A DNA stretch of 64,000 nt from Symmetrospora coprosmae (GCA_008802785.1 VUYT01000007.1:186001-250000); one strand, 5' to 3'. Shown: positions 10,764-23,668, numbered from the stretch's first letter. Notes: generated by a model from the letters alone, not told the origin. Numbers and translations are program-made.

Positions 10764-13697
10764 CTAGTCGAACTCGCGCAGCATCCCCTGCCTCCACCTA
10801 TTCTCCTCCTCCATCACCTGGTCAATATGAAACGCCTCTCTAGACCTAGGCACAATGGTTTTGCTTGGACTGACGTGCGTGCTGACGTCTCCAAGGTGCT
10901 GCTGTGTACGCGACACCCTCTCGAAGCCATTGACCGGTGCGTCAAAATCGGTAGATGCGAGCCTGCCCCGCGTGCCCCGCCCTGAGCTCCTGCTGAAGGC
11001 GCTGGACATGCCCGTGTACGGCGGCGGCTCATGCAACGGTTCGTCCTCGTTCGGCAGCTCCTGCGGCGACACGAGCGGAGACCGGGTGGGGCGCTGCCGA
11101 GCCGTGCGTGTTGAGGAGGAAGCCACGCTGGCTGAGCGGGCTGAAGAACGCTCCCTGCGCTCTTCTGGCAGGTACGGGCTGGCCGCTCTTCGCCCGTCAC
11201 TGCTTGTCCTCCTGCTTCCCCGCTCCGGCGCAATTCGACCGTCATACAGCGAGAACTCGCTCTCGCTCGGCGAAAGGAAGCGCCGTCTTTCATCGTGGCT
11301 CGCGGATGTAGGAGAAAGATGCCCATTCCCAGCGCCCTTGCCGCCACCTAGCCCGACAAGGCCCCATGCCTCCTCCACTAGCCTCTTCAGGCTCCACAGC
11401 CACCCGAGCCCGAATACGCCGCATGAGATGAGCACGTTGAGTACCACGTAGAGGTCGGGGAGATGCTTGGGGGCGGTTGTCACCGACTCGAGGAAGAGGA
11501 CGAGCGAGCAGGCAAAGTACGAGACAAGCGACAGGTACTTTGTCAAAGAGGGCGCCACGGAGAAGGGGTTGTATCCGAGGGCGAAATTCCAGAAGAGAGC
11601 AAGAGCCACCGTTGGCAGGGCCAGGCCGTCTCGCTTCAGCAGGGGATACATACTGGAGGTGGGCATGACTGGATCAGCCGTGTGCCGCAGTCTTGGGGAG
11701 TCTGGACGCACGGTCGGCCTACCTGAAAGCAGCGACGTTGTTGAGCAGCATGATCCACTCAAAGTCCTGCCCGGCAAGACCCGGTTGTTTGCCAGCGAGC
11801 AGCAGAGTGAGCGGCATAAGCGGGAGAAGGATGGACTTCTCGTGCACCTGGAACGAAAAGAGAAAGAAGGCCATGCTGGACGCAAACAGAGCGTACGGCA
11901 GGAGCGTGATTGTGGGTGCTGGACTCCTCGAGGCGTTCTTGGGCGCCTGACTTCCTGTCGCGCCCTGCCGAAGCTGCCAGCTGACCCATGCGACACCCAG
12001 CACGATGGGCATCGTGGTTCCCAGCGTAATAACGGCGCTGAGCCGGGCAAGTGTGGGGATGCTGGCGATCTCGCGCAGCTTAATGACGACGTTGAGCGAG
12101 CACCACACATTGGCCACCTTGTCTTCAAAGAGACCGCGCGAGAAGGGGAAGATGCGGGTGAGCGCTTGCGAGAGTTGCGAGAGCGGGTATAGGAACGGCG
12201 CAAAGAAGATCAGGAGGGACGCGACCGAGAAGAAGCCGAGGGACGTGAAGAGGTGCATGCTGTGCCGAGCAGGAAGGATTGAGTTAGCTAATGCGCGGAG
12301 AGCGGAGAGATGGACCGTACTCACCCCTCGTTGCCACCGAGGTAAAAGCATTTGCCGAGCAGATAGGCAAAGATTCCGGGCGCGTAGTACAGCGCCATCT
12401 GCTTGAAGCACATCGACGCGACAAAGAGCGTCGCGCCCAGAGAATCTCGTCCGGAATGGAAGGCGAGCACCGCCAGCAGAGTCAGACCAAGCATGATGGA
12501 ATTGTACCTGGGGTGCATATAGACAGCACATGAGTTCACGAAGCTCCAAGCAACGACAGCGATGTGCACTGACTGGAAATGCCCGGAGTCTATCAGAATC
12601 AGCCCGGGTTGAAGCATGATGGAATAGAAGGCGAGCATCTGGCATGGGGGGCGATCAGGTTGTCAGCAGCTGCTGGATGGAAGCGACGTTCTTGACGCAC
12701 CATAGTACGGGAGCTGCGCTTGCTTCTCCCTTCATTCTCAGACTCCCCGCTTCTCCACCTGCCAAGCTGGATTGCGCACCACCCTGCAACCGGCAGGGCC
12801 CAGAGCAGGAGGTCACCAACAATGACGGTGGACCGCATGAAGAGGATTGCGCGCTCCTCTCCGTGCACGTCGGCGTCCACACCCCGGAGGCCGACCCATT
12901 GCGGGTTGCCAAAGAGCTGCGCTATCCGCCCGAGCAAGTATGAGTGGTATGCCGTTAAGGGCGGATAGTCCAGGCCCCAGTGTGCGAGATTGTGTGAGTA
13001 CCACGACGAGATGGGGAGATGCGTCGTGATGGACAGCCAGTGCCGCTGAGCTTCGAGGTCACCGAAGAGTGGCGGATGCCCCTTGCCTGCGGTGAGTCAG
13101 GGACGACCATCAGCAAGGCGCGTTGGCATCGGTGACAAGGGATGTTCACATAGGCGCGCACCGGACCATCCTCCGAGCCCGACAGTCCACTTGATCCAGA
13201 CGATGACTGCCAGGGCTATGCTCCATTCGCGAATGTCCTGACTGCGACTGCGTGCCTTGCTCCCAACCGTAGACGCTCTCCGGCTCGTCTTCTCCACTAG
13301 GCGACACCAACGCCGGAGGGGAGAACCGTGCACGACCGGCAGCTCGTCAGCGTGCAGATGCGAGCGGGAAGCATGGCGGTCTCCGCTCCGCTCGCTCTCC
13401 TTGCCCTTGGCCCGGTCAGACGCGGTCGAGGGGTCCTGTCGGTCGCGGATCCGGCGCGATGCGGCCTGCCCAGACAAGACGGTGCTCGTTCTTGACGCAT
13501 TGGACGGAGGTGCGCGTCTGCGGCGGGGCAGCATGGCATCGCTTGCTGCTGCTCCTGCTGCTCCTGCTGCTCCTGCTGCTGCACCGGCGCCTTGCCCGGA
13601 AGACAACTGCCGGTCCATGGGCTGCCTCGAGGCGTAGACGCGCTGGGACGTGTACGAGGCGCCCGTCATGTTGCTGTTCTGAGACAGACGGCGTCGC

Positions 13698-13737
<40 letters not shown>

Positions 13738-13825
13738 TCTGCTGCTGCTGTGTCTCCTCCTCGAGGTGCCGGAGGTCCCGCGCGCGCAGCCCGGTCGTCG
13801 ACGACACGCCCAGGTGCTCTGACAT
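10764..13825 (-). CDS. ALG6: Dolichyl-P-Glc:Man9GlcNAc2-PP-dolichol alpha-1,3-glucosyltransferase, with long added ends
   Basis: ER membrane enzyme that adds the first glucose to the lipid-linked N-glycan precursor. Exons are about 13825-13162, 13086-12701, 12638-12574, 12507-12325, 12259-11723 and 11652-10764; all phases close to 907 residues, against about 500-550 for usual ALG6. Family signatures are GLDYPPLTAYHSYLLG, LILIDSGHFQYNSIML and AAFSMYPLLKRDGLALP, two of them completed exactly across splice joins. About ten hydrophobic segments follow. The first 200 residues are low-complexity: a glutamine run from a CTG/CAG tract, Ala/Gly repeats, then basic residues. The last 200 or so, after the final membrane helix, are Ser/Arg/Pro-rich and presumably cytosolic. 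The neighbouring start of the TPR gene at 14260 makes a divergent pair. Confidence 0.93.
13543..13588. repeat. Imperfect CTGCTGCTC repeat in ALG6 exon 1
   Basis: A 9-bp unit is repeated about four times. On the minus strand it encodes the AAG-rich run in the N-terminal extension of ALG6. Confidence 0.75.
13696..13751. repeat. CTG/CAG microsatellite encoding polyglutamine in ALG6
   Basis: A run of CTG triplets, broken twice by TTC/TTT codons, is read as CAG on the minus strand and gives a glutamine tract with single lysines near residues 26-45 of ALG6. Confidence 0.9.
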
Positions 13826-14259
13826 GACCGCGACTGACGACCCGGCAGCGTGTCGGTGGACGATACGAAGCTATATACCGTACTGCGAGCGGGTCAAGCT
13901 GCTTTGCCTCCTGCTCGCGGAGAGAGCCAGAGGGGAGAGGGTCCGGCCTCCTCCGGCTCCATCGTCAGGCACGGTCGACCCCGCCGGCCAGGCACCTTCG
14001 CGAGTGCAGAATTCCGAACCGTACAGCACAGAGCAGGAAGGCAGAGGGCATTGATTGAGCCTGTGCATTCTAGCATAGAACATTCAGTGCCCCTTGCATC
14101 GTGTCCCGCTGTACGGCATTTCACCGCGCTTGCGACCGCGACTGACTAAGCTCGATCAAGATTTTGTCCAGAGGGACTACACTGACCGTGACCGGCTTCG
14201 AGTTGACACTGTGTGCACTCCCTTACAACAACCACATAGCCACTTTCTACGGTTCCCAT
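13826..14259. promoter_or_regulatory. Divergent region, ALG6 / TTC27-like gene
   Basis: A 434-bp divergent spacer. A TATATA element at about 13872-13877 lies some 46 bp before the ALG6 ATG, close enough to be only its leader or core promoter. The TPR gene's frame is open upstream to 14164 without an earlier ATG. Confidence 0.4.
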
Positions 14260-17170
14260 ATGATGGACACTCGGATGCAGACGACGTACGGGCACCACCT
14301 CCTATTGTCATCGCCCGTCGTCGAGTCCGAGGGCCCGGCGCTTCCCGTCTTCGACTCGCTCATCCCAAAGTCCGACTATGCCGCCATCCTCCGGCAGCAC
14401 TCTTCGAGCTTCACCTATGCGGATGCCCGCTTGAGCATAGCCTTTCCCGCAGACACCACGGAGCTGGAGAAGCTCGTCGTCGGGATAGCAGCGCTGCAGG
14501 CATTCGTCCAGACCAATTGGACAGGACCTGCGGTCGAGTGTGACCCGGCCGAGCTGCTCTTGCCAGAAGAACAGCAGAAGGACGAAGCCGCTGCTGCCGT
14601 TCTCAACGCACAAGCTGTCGACGCCCTCGCCATGCACGGCGAGCCCGCATATCACCTCATCAAGAAAGCCGCCTTTCTGTGGCTGGCGAGGGAGATCTTC
14701 GACACGGCCGTGTCCGAGCAGGAGGTGCCCAGCTTGTGCGCCTGGAGATTCAGGTTGGGCCTCGTCAATCTGCGCCTCCTCGACACGGCTGTGCCTCTCC
14801 CCACCGAGCTTCTGTCGGCCCTCGAAGCCTACATCGCCGCCTTGTCCTCTACCTCTTCTTCCTCCTCGCCCTCGACGATACGAGACGTACAAACATGCCT
14901 CATCCTGCTTGTCGGCATCTACCACGCGCAATTCGTGCATCTTAACGCATCGGCCACAAAGCAATCGTCCGAAACATTCTACTCTGCTGCACAGCTCGCT
15001 GGCCTCCAGTACGAACAGACGGGGCGGATGGGCAAGAAGACGAAGTTCCAGATTGACGAAAAGAGTCAGCTCGTCGTGCTGGCGCGGAGCAGGGAGAGGG
15101 ATGATGGATGGACGCCGAGAGAGAAGATGAGTCTCGTCCCAAGCGCGGACGCGGGCGCAGTTGCAACGAGCAGGACTACAACGGTACAAGAGGGCGGCAG
15201 TGTTACTAGAGCGCCAGGCATCGGAGCAGATGACGAAGAGCCGGCGAACCTGCTACTCAACGATGACACTCTGCTCGAAAGGACGCACTTTACGTCGTCC
15301 GTCCCGTTTAGCACCGATGCCGCGAACGGCTCACCCGCCGCAGCTGCATCGACCCTTGCGACGCTCGACCCGAACAAGCAGCCTGTCTTGCATCCGCTAG
15401 ACGAGGCGATCCTCCTCACGCTTTCCCTCAGCATCACAAATACATCGCCAGCGCACGGACTTACGACAGAACAGATCCAGTCTTTCGTGACGCGCGTCCT
15501 CGAGGACGGCTCGCAGAACTGGTCCATCCATTCCATGGGCCTCCTCCTTCGCTCGCGCCTCGAGGCCAACCGCTCGCGTACAGTTGAGCGCGGACTCTTG
15601 CAGATCCAGAGTCTCGTTGACCAGCTCAAGCTGGAGAGCGTGGCCAAGCCAAAGGCAAGCGAGCACGACCTGGACCTGGAAAAGGGGGCGACGCCGCTCG
15701 AGCGCCTAAAGTACTTCTACGAGATGAATCTGCCATCGACGTGGGAGCTCGAGCGAGAATTGGCCACGCGCTTCTTGGGGCTAGGAGTGAACCGCTCGGC
15801 GATGGAGATCTTCCAGCGCCTCGAGATGTGGGAGGATGTGGCAAAGTGCTGGCATGCCCTTGGCGAGCCACAAAAGGCCGTCCGGGTCGTGCGGGATCTG
15901 CTCGAGGGCAAGCTCCTGGAGAGCGAGACGACCATGGCGACGGCGCGAGGCAAGGCGGCCGAGAGCGCGCCACGAGAGCTCTCCTCGGCGCAAAAGGCAA
16001 AGCTGTGGTGTCTGCTCGGCGACCTGGAGAACCTGCCGGAGCATTACGAGACAGCGTGGGAGGTGTCTGGGGAGTCGTCCTCCCGCGCCATGCGGAGCCT
16101 GGGGCAGGCATTCTACAGCGTGGGCAAGTACGACAAGGCGCAAGAATGCCTTGAAAAAGCGCTCGCCATCAACCCGCTCTTTGGCAAGGTGTGGTTCGTG
16201 CTCGGATGCGCGGCGATGCGGACAGAGGACTGGCCCGCAGCGGAGCGGGCGTTCCGGCGGTGTGTGACGCTCGACGACGAGGACGGCGAGAGCTGGAACA
16301 ACATGGCCACGGTGCTGCTGCACCAGACGACGAGCACGAGCACAGCGAGCACGGCGAGTGCCGAGGAGAAGGAGGACAACTACACGCGCAAGCGTACGGC
16401 GTACACCTGCCTCGCGCAGGCCATCAAGCACGCATACGACTCGCACCGCATCTGGATCAACTACCTCCTCGTCTCGGTCGATGTCGGCGAGCTCATGGAG
16501 ACGTGCCGTGCTATGGCGCGCATCGTCGAAATGCGCGCAGATAAGGAGGGGGAGGGAGCCGTGGACCTCGAAATCTTGGGCAGGTTGGTGGATGTCGTCG
16601 TGCGGGACGCGATAGACCGCAAGACTGGTTCGTCCAAGCCGTTGCTGAGCATGGAGGGTGAGTGCGAAGAGGCTTTCCGAGAGTAGTTCTGCTACCCTGC
16701 ACGGGGCACTGACTCTGTCATCCTGCTACTTGCTAGGTGCCTCTTCCGCCGAGCGAGGTCTTCCCGGACGAGTGAGATCGCTCTTCGAGACGACCATCTT
16801 GCCCCGGATAGCATCCTCGGCGCAACTATACGGCCTCTATGCGCGCCTCCTTTTCGCGCTGGACGACTACCAGGGCGCTCTGGCAGCCCACATGAAGGCG
16901 TACCGGGTGGAAGTCGTTCTCAGCAACCGCCTCGAGACGGACAAGGCCGAGTTTGAGCGTGCGGCGGACCGCGTCATCGAGACGGTCGACATGCTCCGGA
17001 ACCTCGGAGACAGGCAGACGATCGACGGAGACGTCGTCATGAAGGACTGGAGAACACAAGCACGCAGCATGCTGAGAAGCTTTTTGGGGCGGACCAAGGA
17101 GAGCTTTGGCGACGAGGCCAGCTGGGAGAAGGTACAGGAGGAGCTCAAGGAGTTCAAGGCTGGCGCGTAA
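14260..17170 (+). CDS. TTC27: TPR protein, TTC27 / Emw1-like
   Basis: Tetratricopeptide protein of the TTC27/Emw1 type; the yeast member is linked to cell-wall integrity and a role as a folding adaptor is proposed for the family. Exon 1 is about 14260-16657 and exon 2 16737-17170; the 79-bp intron closes at phase 1 and gives about 944 residues. The first half is helical without clear motifs. TPR-like helical pairs are obvious from about residue 500, such as YYEMNLPSTWELERELATRF, QAFYSVGKYDKAQECLEKAL and KVWFVLGCAAMRTEDWPAAE followed by an SWNNMA motif, which is highly characteristic of the family. The start is the first ATG in the frame (two in a row, MMDTRM); a further upstream exon cannot be excluded. 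Confidence 0.85.
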
Positions 17171-17344
17171 ATGAGAGCAGTCTCTGTGGAGAGAGTAGAG
17201 ATAGAGCAGTTCCTTGTTGTCGCATTATCTTAGTTGTTACCCTGCGCAGAGATCCCCTCCTGCTCGAAGCGCTTGACGGCAAGGACACGTGAAACTGTGC
17301 AGCCTGGGTCGCCTCTCGTCATCAGCACCACAGTACAACACAGC

Positions 17345-18904
17345 ATGGCACAACCACAGCAGCCAAGCGATCCCGTTGACGACGTCGTGCTCGCATCCAG
17401 CAGCACGGGCAACGCCGAGGGCGTCCAGGTCTCGCTGCACCCGCTGCCCCTGCTGAGCATCTCGGAGCACTACACCCGCGTGAGGGTCCAGAACGAGCAC
17501 GACGGGAGGAAGGACATCCGAGGTGGGTCCACTGGCGAGATCTGGTGCAGCTCACTGTCTCCAGCTGAACGCCGGATCTGCTGTTTGACCCCCGCTGCGC
17601 CCGCAGTCATCGGTGCGCTCATCGGGATCCAGCAGGGACGCGAGGTCGAGATTGTCAATTCGTTCGAGCTGGCAACGAATCCAGAGGGGACAGAGGTCAA
17701 CCACGACTTCTTCGTTCAGCGGCAGTCACAGTGTGAGCAGCGAGGCAGTTCAAGCTGGCCTGCTCCGGCTGGCCCCGATGGCGACACGCTGACGTTGTCC
17801 TCTCGTGCCTGACCGCCGCCTCCGCTCTTGCGCGTTGCTGCATGGCCCGCTCGCTCTCTTCACACAGTCAAGCAGGTGTTCCCGACGTTCGAGTTCCGTG
17901 AGTCTCGCACCACTGCTCGACCAGCCTTGTATGATGGCAGACAAACGGCACAACGAGTGCTGACGCCACCGTTATCCCGCGGTATGCCCGTCCACAGTCG
18001 GATGGTACAGCATCGGCTCCCGGCCCACCGCCCTCGACCTCGCGATCCACACGCAGCTCCTCCCTTACAACGAGTCGCCCCTGTTCCTGCAGCTTCACCC
18101 CAACTCGCACGTACAGGGAAGCAACCTGCCCCTGTCCATCTACGAGTCGGTCGTCGACATTGTCGCCGGCAAGAGCGTGACCAAATTCGTCAAGATTGCT
18201 GGAGAGGACGGAGGGTACAGGATTGAGACGGGAGAGGCGGAACGTATCGCGGTTGAGAGCGCGTCGAGGACGGCCGTCGCCAATGCCAGTACGGGCGGAG
18301 GAGCGGGACCGGAGAGCTCGGAGAGCACACGTGGGTGGCTTCTCCATCCTCACTTAGATGGACTCTTCACAAGGCTGACACGTCTTTGACCTTGGTCCCA
18401 TATCGCTTGGCAGTCGTGGCTGGCCTGACGACGCAAAGGAATGCGATTGCAATGCTGCACTCCCGCATTGAAGTCGTCCTGCAGTACCTCGACGCTGTAC
18501 AACAGGGAAAGCAAGCACCGGATCACGAGACGCTACGTCAGATCGCCTCGCTGGTCTCGAGCATCGCATCCTCCTCGACGCACTCCTCTTCGCACAGCAC
18601 GTCAACCCCGCAGCCATCGGACTTTTTAACCGAGTTTGAGCGCGAGAAGAACGATGTATTGCTCACGTCGCTGCTAGGTCAGATGACGCGCAACCTCGAG
18701 GCGACCAACACGCTCGTCGACAAGTTCTCGCTGCAGCAGAACCGGGACCGCGAGGGGGACGACGGAGGGTCGCGCATGGGCGGCAGGCGAGGGATCGGAC
18801 AGGGAGGCGCGGGCGGCGCAGTCAGGAACAAGATGGCAAGCGGTGCGGGTGCCGCCTGGAGGCGTGGAGGAGGTGGTGCAGGAGGCGGCTTTGACTTTGA
18901 TTGA
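17345..18904 (+). CDS. CSN6: COP9 signalosome subunit 6 (MPN domain)
   Basis: Non-catalytic MPN subunit of the COP9 signalosome, which removes Nedd8 from cullins. Exons are about 17345-17522, 17607-17732, 17868-17897, 17998-18330 and 18414-18904; all phases close to 385 residues. The MPN core is spread over four exons: VSLHPLPLLSISEHYTRVR, VIGALIGIQQGREVEIVNSF, FKQVFPTFEF in a 30-nt exon, then GWYSIGSRPTALDLAIHTQL. The JAMM metal motif is absent, as expected for CSN6 as opposed to CSN5. The last exon has the coiled-coil region and ends in a Gly/Arg-rich tail (about the last 60 residues) that is longer than in animal CSN6. The 174-bp gap upstream separates it from the TPR gene on the same strand. 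Confidence 0.92.
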
Positions 18905-19208
18905 GGACCGCTCGGCCTCTTGACGCCGTGAGCGACACCGATGTCGGAGCGCGTTCCGTAACTTAAGACAAATCAGCAGAAGGCAGTCCGCAACTGTGTA
19001 GCAAATGCCAGAGCATCTCTTCATGTACACCTAGGTCACCGTGCTTTCGCAAGCAAGCCGTGCCATTTTCACTGCTGCCATTTCCGCATCACTGGCACCC
19101 TCTCACGTGCTCGGGCAGTTGCGCGCCCAGGTTTTCAGGACGAGTCGGGTCAGTGGCTTCTTCTTCTTCTTCGGCAGCGACAGCAGCAGATACGACAGCA
19201 TAGCAGAG
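18905..19208. other. Intergenic region CSN6 / GUA1
   Basis: No gene seen. It contains a TTC-rich stretch near 19160 just before the GUA1 start and otherwise nothing I can name. Confidence 0.4.
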
Positions 19209-21339
19209 ATGACGGTCATCACACCGGACAGCCAGGGCTACTCGCACAGCAATGGAGCCGCCGCCGAGGAGGACATTGTCAACATTGCAAACGCCTACGA
19301 CACAATGTGAGGGAGGAGGGCTGAAAGCACCGACTCGACGCGCGGGAACGGCATGCTGAGTCGCATTTCGCATGCATGCACAACAACAGCCTCGTCCTGG
19401 ACTTTGGATCGCAGTACTCGCACCTCATCGTGCGGCGACTGAGGGAGCTCGGCGTGTATGGCGAGATGCTGCCATGCACGACAAAGCTCGCCGACGTGCC
19501 TTTCAAGCCAAAGGGTGAGCGGCCTCCCATGCTGTACGCACAGAGCATCGGATAGCCTGACGCACTCCTCTCTCTCTGCGCGTTTGTGCATGCATGCTCC
19601 CCCTCAGGCATCATCCTGTCCGGGTCGCCCTACTCGGTCTACGATAAGGACTCGCCACGGGCCGACCCGGCCATCTTTGACGAGACTGTCAACGCCGTCC
19701 CCGTGCTCGGCATCTGCTATGGTCTCCAGGAGATGTCTCGCTTCCACGGCGCGACCGTCGAGAGCGCCAACCACCGCGAGTACGGCAAGGCAATGGTCTC
19801 GGTCGTCAGGGATCACTCCGAGGACGAACTCGAGATTGGCGAGCACGTCGACAAGTTCTTTGAGGGTGTCGAGGGAGAGTTGCCGGTGAGGGCGAAGTTA
19901 CCCTTTGCTCCCTAAGCCGGTCGAGCGTGCTGACAACCGCGATTCTACTTCGGACCACCGCAACGCGCAGGTCTGGATGTCGCACTCGGACATTGTGAAG
20001 GAGATACCAAAAGGCTTTGTTAAGATTGCGACCACCCCTTCTGCCCCTTTTGCCGCTATTGCGCATCACAAAAAGCCGCTGTTCGGCATCCAGTTCCACC
20101 CAGAAGTGACGCACTCGCCGCGCGGCAAGGAGATCTTCGACCGCTTTACGGCAATCTGCGGCGTCAAGCGCGACTGGAAGATGTCGACCTTCATCGACAA
20201 GGAGATCAAGCGGATCCGCACTATCTGCGGCGACAAGGGTCGCGTCATTGGCGCCGTCAGCGGGGGTGTCGACTCGACTGTCGCAGCAAAGCTCATGCAC
20301 GAGGCCATCGGCGACCGCTTCCACGCCATCATGGTCGACAACGGTGTCCTCCGCGCTGACGAGGGCAAGCAGGTCCACAAGATGCTCAACGAGGACCTGG
20401 GAGTCAACCTGACCGTCGTAGACGCTTCTGACCTCTTCCTCGAGCGGCTGAAGGGCGTCGAGGATCCCGAGCAGAAGAGGAAGATCATCGGCAATACGTT
20501 CATCAATGTGTTCGAGGAGGAGGCGGCAAAGATTGAGGCGGAGGCAGAGAGGGACCTCGAGGATAAAAAGGCAAAAGGCCAGGCTGGAGAGGCAAAGGGC
20601 AAAATCGAGTGGCTCCTCCAAGGAACGCTCTACCCGGATGTCATCGAGAGCATCAGCTTCAAAGGTCCGTCAGCCACGATCAAGACTCACCACAACGTGG
20701 GAGGCCTGCTCAAGGACATGAAGCTCAAGCTCATCGAGCCTTTGAGAGAGCTGTTCAAGGGTGAGATCGGTCATCCAAGTCTGCCAATCGCGCGCTATGC
20801 TCACACTCCTCGCTGCTCGTCGAACTAGACGAGGTCCGAGCACTCGGACGCTTGCTCGATATCCCAGCCCACCTCGTTGGCCGGCATCCCTTCCCCGGAC
20901 CAGGACTCGCAATCCGCATTCTTGGACCCGTCAACCGCGAGCAGGTTGCCATCCTGCAGAAAGCCGACAGGATCTACATCGAGGAGATTCGAAAGGCGGG
21001 GCTGTACGACCAGATTGCGCAGGCTTTCTGTGTCTTGCTGCCAGTCAAAGCTGTCGGCGTCATGGGCGATGCGCGGACATACCAGCAGGTGCGTTCTCCT
21101 GGCGTCTTGCCTCTTTTTACTGTCGGGTGCTGACGGGAGCCTCATGCCTCGGTGTGGATGTATAGGTTGTGGCGCTCCGTGCAGTCAGCACGCAAGACTT
21201 CATGACGGCCGACTGGTTTGACTTCCCTCCAGCTGTGCTGCGTCACATCTCTTCGCGCATCACCAACGAGGTCGATGGCATCAATCGAGTAACATACGAC
21301 ATCACGAGCAAGCCACCTGGCACCGTCGAATGGCTATAA
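19209..21339 (+). CDS. GUA1: GMP synthase (glutamine-hydrolysing)
   Basis: Cytosolic enzyme that converts XMP to GMP using glutamine and ATP. Exons are about 19209-19306, 19390-19514, 19608-19885, 19971-20760, 20829-21088 and 21166-21339, closing to 574 residues. The class I amidotransferase domain has [17 protein letters not shown], the nucleophile in [11 protein letters not shown], and the His/Glu pair in [11 protein letters not shown]. The ATP-pyrophosphatase domain has the P-loop [17 protein letters not shown], and the dimerisation domain ends with the conserved [18 protein letters not shown] charged insert of about 20 residues ([19 protein letters not shown]) precedes the [11 protein letters not shown] motif and explains the slightly large size. 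The gene is convergent with the acyl-CoA synthetase, with only 78 bp between the stops. Confidence 0.95.
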
Positions 21340-21417
21340 CGGGTCGGGGCACATTGCTAGACGATCTAGATGGGCGAGGGTATCTGTTGTAGGGCCTGTC
21401 TGTAGAACAGTGGCATT

Positions 21418-23458
21418 CTAACTCGAGGTGGCTGAAGGGAAAGCCACTTTCACCAGTGATTTCTTGTCGACTTTCAGCATTGCGTTCCGCGGGATTTCCG
21501 TGTCGTCTGCGCCGGTCAGGCGACGTCAGCCTACAGACAGCTAAACAGGCGCGTATAAAGCACCCACAAATCTTCATCTTCTGCGGGATTTTATAGTTGG
21601 CAAGCTCGCTTCGCAGGGCGTCCCTGAGCTCTTTCAGTTCGAGCTGCTTGTTCTTGTCCGACAGCACGATCACGCAACCGACTACTTCGCCCCATCTCGG
21701 GTCTTCCACTCCGACGACGGAAGCGTCTTTGATAAAGGGCAGCGACAAGAGAGCTCGTTCTACCTCGATGGCAGAGACCTTCTCGCCCCCCGACTTGATG
21801 ATATCGACGCTGGACCTTCCTTGAATGCGATAGAAGCCTGTTTCTCTCGTCCGGATACCAATGTCTCCCGACTTGAACCAGCCGTCTCCTGTGAACTCCT
21901 TCTTGGTAACTCCGGGCAACCGCCAGTAACCCTTGAAGACGAGATCACCGCGGATCTGGATCTCGCCTGGCGTCTCGAGCTGGTCTGACACATCTCGTCC
22001 CGCCTCTGCGTCCCAAAGTCGGACACTCATGCCTGGCATCGGGAGTCCCACATGCCCGTCAACGCGGTGCGCCTCGTCCATCCCGCAGCTGATGATCATG
22101 CCCGTCTCGGTCATGCCGTATCGCTCGAGCAAGACCTGACCCCCGCTGATCTGGCGCCAGCGCTCCTTGAGCGGACTCGGCAGAGGTGCCGAACCCGACA
22201 CCATCAGGCGGAATTGCTTGCACGCCGCTGTTGCTCGCGCCTGCTCTTCGTTCGTCATAGCATCGTAAATTTCGATCAGGCGCGAATAGATTGTAGGCAC
22301 TGCCATGAAGAGAGTGAGATCCTGACGCGCGTCCTGCCAACGCGCCCATATCCCCGGAGCATCGAATTTGGGCATAAACTCGACCGTGGCGCCGTTGTAA
22401 AGGGCAGTCAGGAGGACATTGGACACGCCGTGAATGTGGTGCAGCGGTAGCTTGGGATGTGCTGGAGTCAGCACAGCTTTCAAGGGCATTCAGCTGTACC
22501 AAATTCCTGTAGCTCACCACATGGAGGACCTTGTCGCTCTCCTTCCAATGCCAGCATTCGGTCATGCTCTCCGCTTGTGCAGCCAGCGATTTGTGCGTCA
22601 TGACGACGCCTGCAGGCGGTGATTACGGTGTCAGCATCGACAGCTCCGCAGGTTGATCTTATCGGACTGAGCTTGCCTACCTTTCGGCTTCCCAGTCGTA
22701 CCGCTTGTATATAGCATGAACGAAGCCCTGTCCGTGTCAAAGTGCAGACTGCTGATCGCTGGGAGGCCTCCAGACCCAGGTTGATGGCTAAAGTCCTCGT
22801 CGATAATGACAACGTGCCCAATGCTGACAAGAGTTACGAGAGCGAGGTCAGCTCTGATTCTGCACTATGTCATACTAGGGCGCACCCACCCTGCCCTCAC
22901 GGCGAGCTCACGGCCTTTGTCCTCCAAGGATTTGTGCACAACCAGGGTCTGAGCTTCCGAGTTCTCGACAATGTAGCGCATCTCTGCCACAGGATGCGTG
23001 TGCAGGATGGGAACGTAGAAGCCGCCCGCAGCCTGAGCAGTCGAGCCGCGCTCAGCCGATGCGCACCGAACCAAATAAGCAGGCTGCGCTTCGCTACTCA
23101 CCCAGGTCGCCCATTGCGCTACTACCCACGAATCTGAGGCGATACATTGGTGCACGGTCATCTTGCCGTCAGCTTTCGACATTCGTGCTCCGCACCTCTG
23201 CACCATCCTGCCGGTCTTGTGTGCCTTACAGCCGTTTGGAACGAGTGCTGCCACCCGCGCTTCGGCGAGGTCAGTCGTGCCAGGCGCCAAGTTGGAGAAG
23301 AGCTGCTCTCGAAAGGTAGTGGCATCGCGAAGCAGATCGGCATACGTGTGTTCCTTGCGTGTTCTCCCATCTACGATGGCTGGCTTGTCCGGATTCTTCT
23401 CCGCAGCGGCGCGAGCGCATATCAGAAAAGGGATAGCAGGGAGCTCAGCGGAAGCCAT
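21418..23458 (-). CDS. ACSF3-like acyl-CoA (malonyl-CoA) synthetase
   Basis: AMP-forming acid-CoA ligase, most like ACSF3/malonate-CoA ligase. The adenylation motif LYTSGTTGKPKG is completed across an intron; others are LPLHHIHGVSNVLL, RYGMTETGMIISCG and a C-terminal PRNAMLKVDKK with the catalytic lysine. I place introns after VPNG, after WATW, after ELAVRA, within GKPKG, after KVLHV and after KMKI; all phases close. The stop is at 21418. The start is ATG at 23458 (MASAELPAIPF), with an in-frame alternative at 23488 (MIPFLHDWLA). No clear peroxisomal signal is present at the C terminus (ends SATSS) and the N terminus is not strongly mitochondrial, so location is open. A 210-bp divergent promoter separates it from the AhpD-like gene. 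Confidence 0.9.
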
Positions 23459-23668
23459 GGCGAGCCAGTCGTGGAGGAAAGGTATCAAGGCTTTTGAGAC
23501 GGTGGTAGCAGTGCTGTAATTTAAGCTGAGCTTGTCGGACCGTGTCTCGCTTCGGAGCGAGCCGGCCCGACCCGCCTCGGGATCATCCCGACGCGCGTGA
23601 GAGAGATTGGTGTCGCTCGAGCTCAGTCCCCGCCTCAGGGCTCCGTCTTGACTTGCACATTAGCTACC

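Noticed and set aside
11467-12192. 241-codon plus-strand frame inside ALG6
   Set aside because: It lies fully opposite conserved ALG6 membrane segments and matches nothing.
1139-21339. Purine gene cluster (ADE2 and GUA1)
   Set aside because: Eight unrelated genes lie between them; fungal primary-metabolism genes are often loosely linked by chance.
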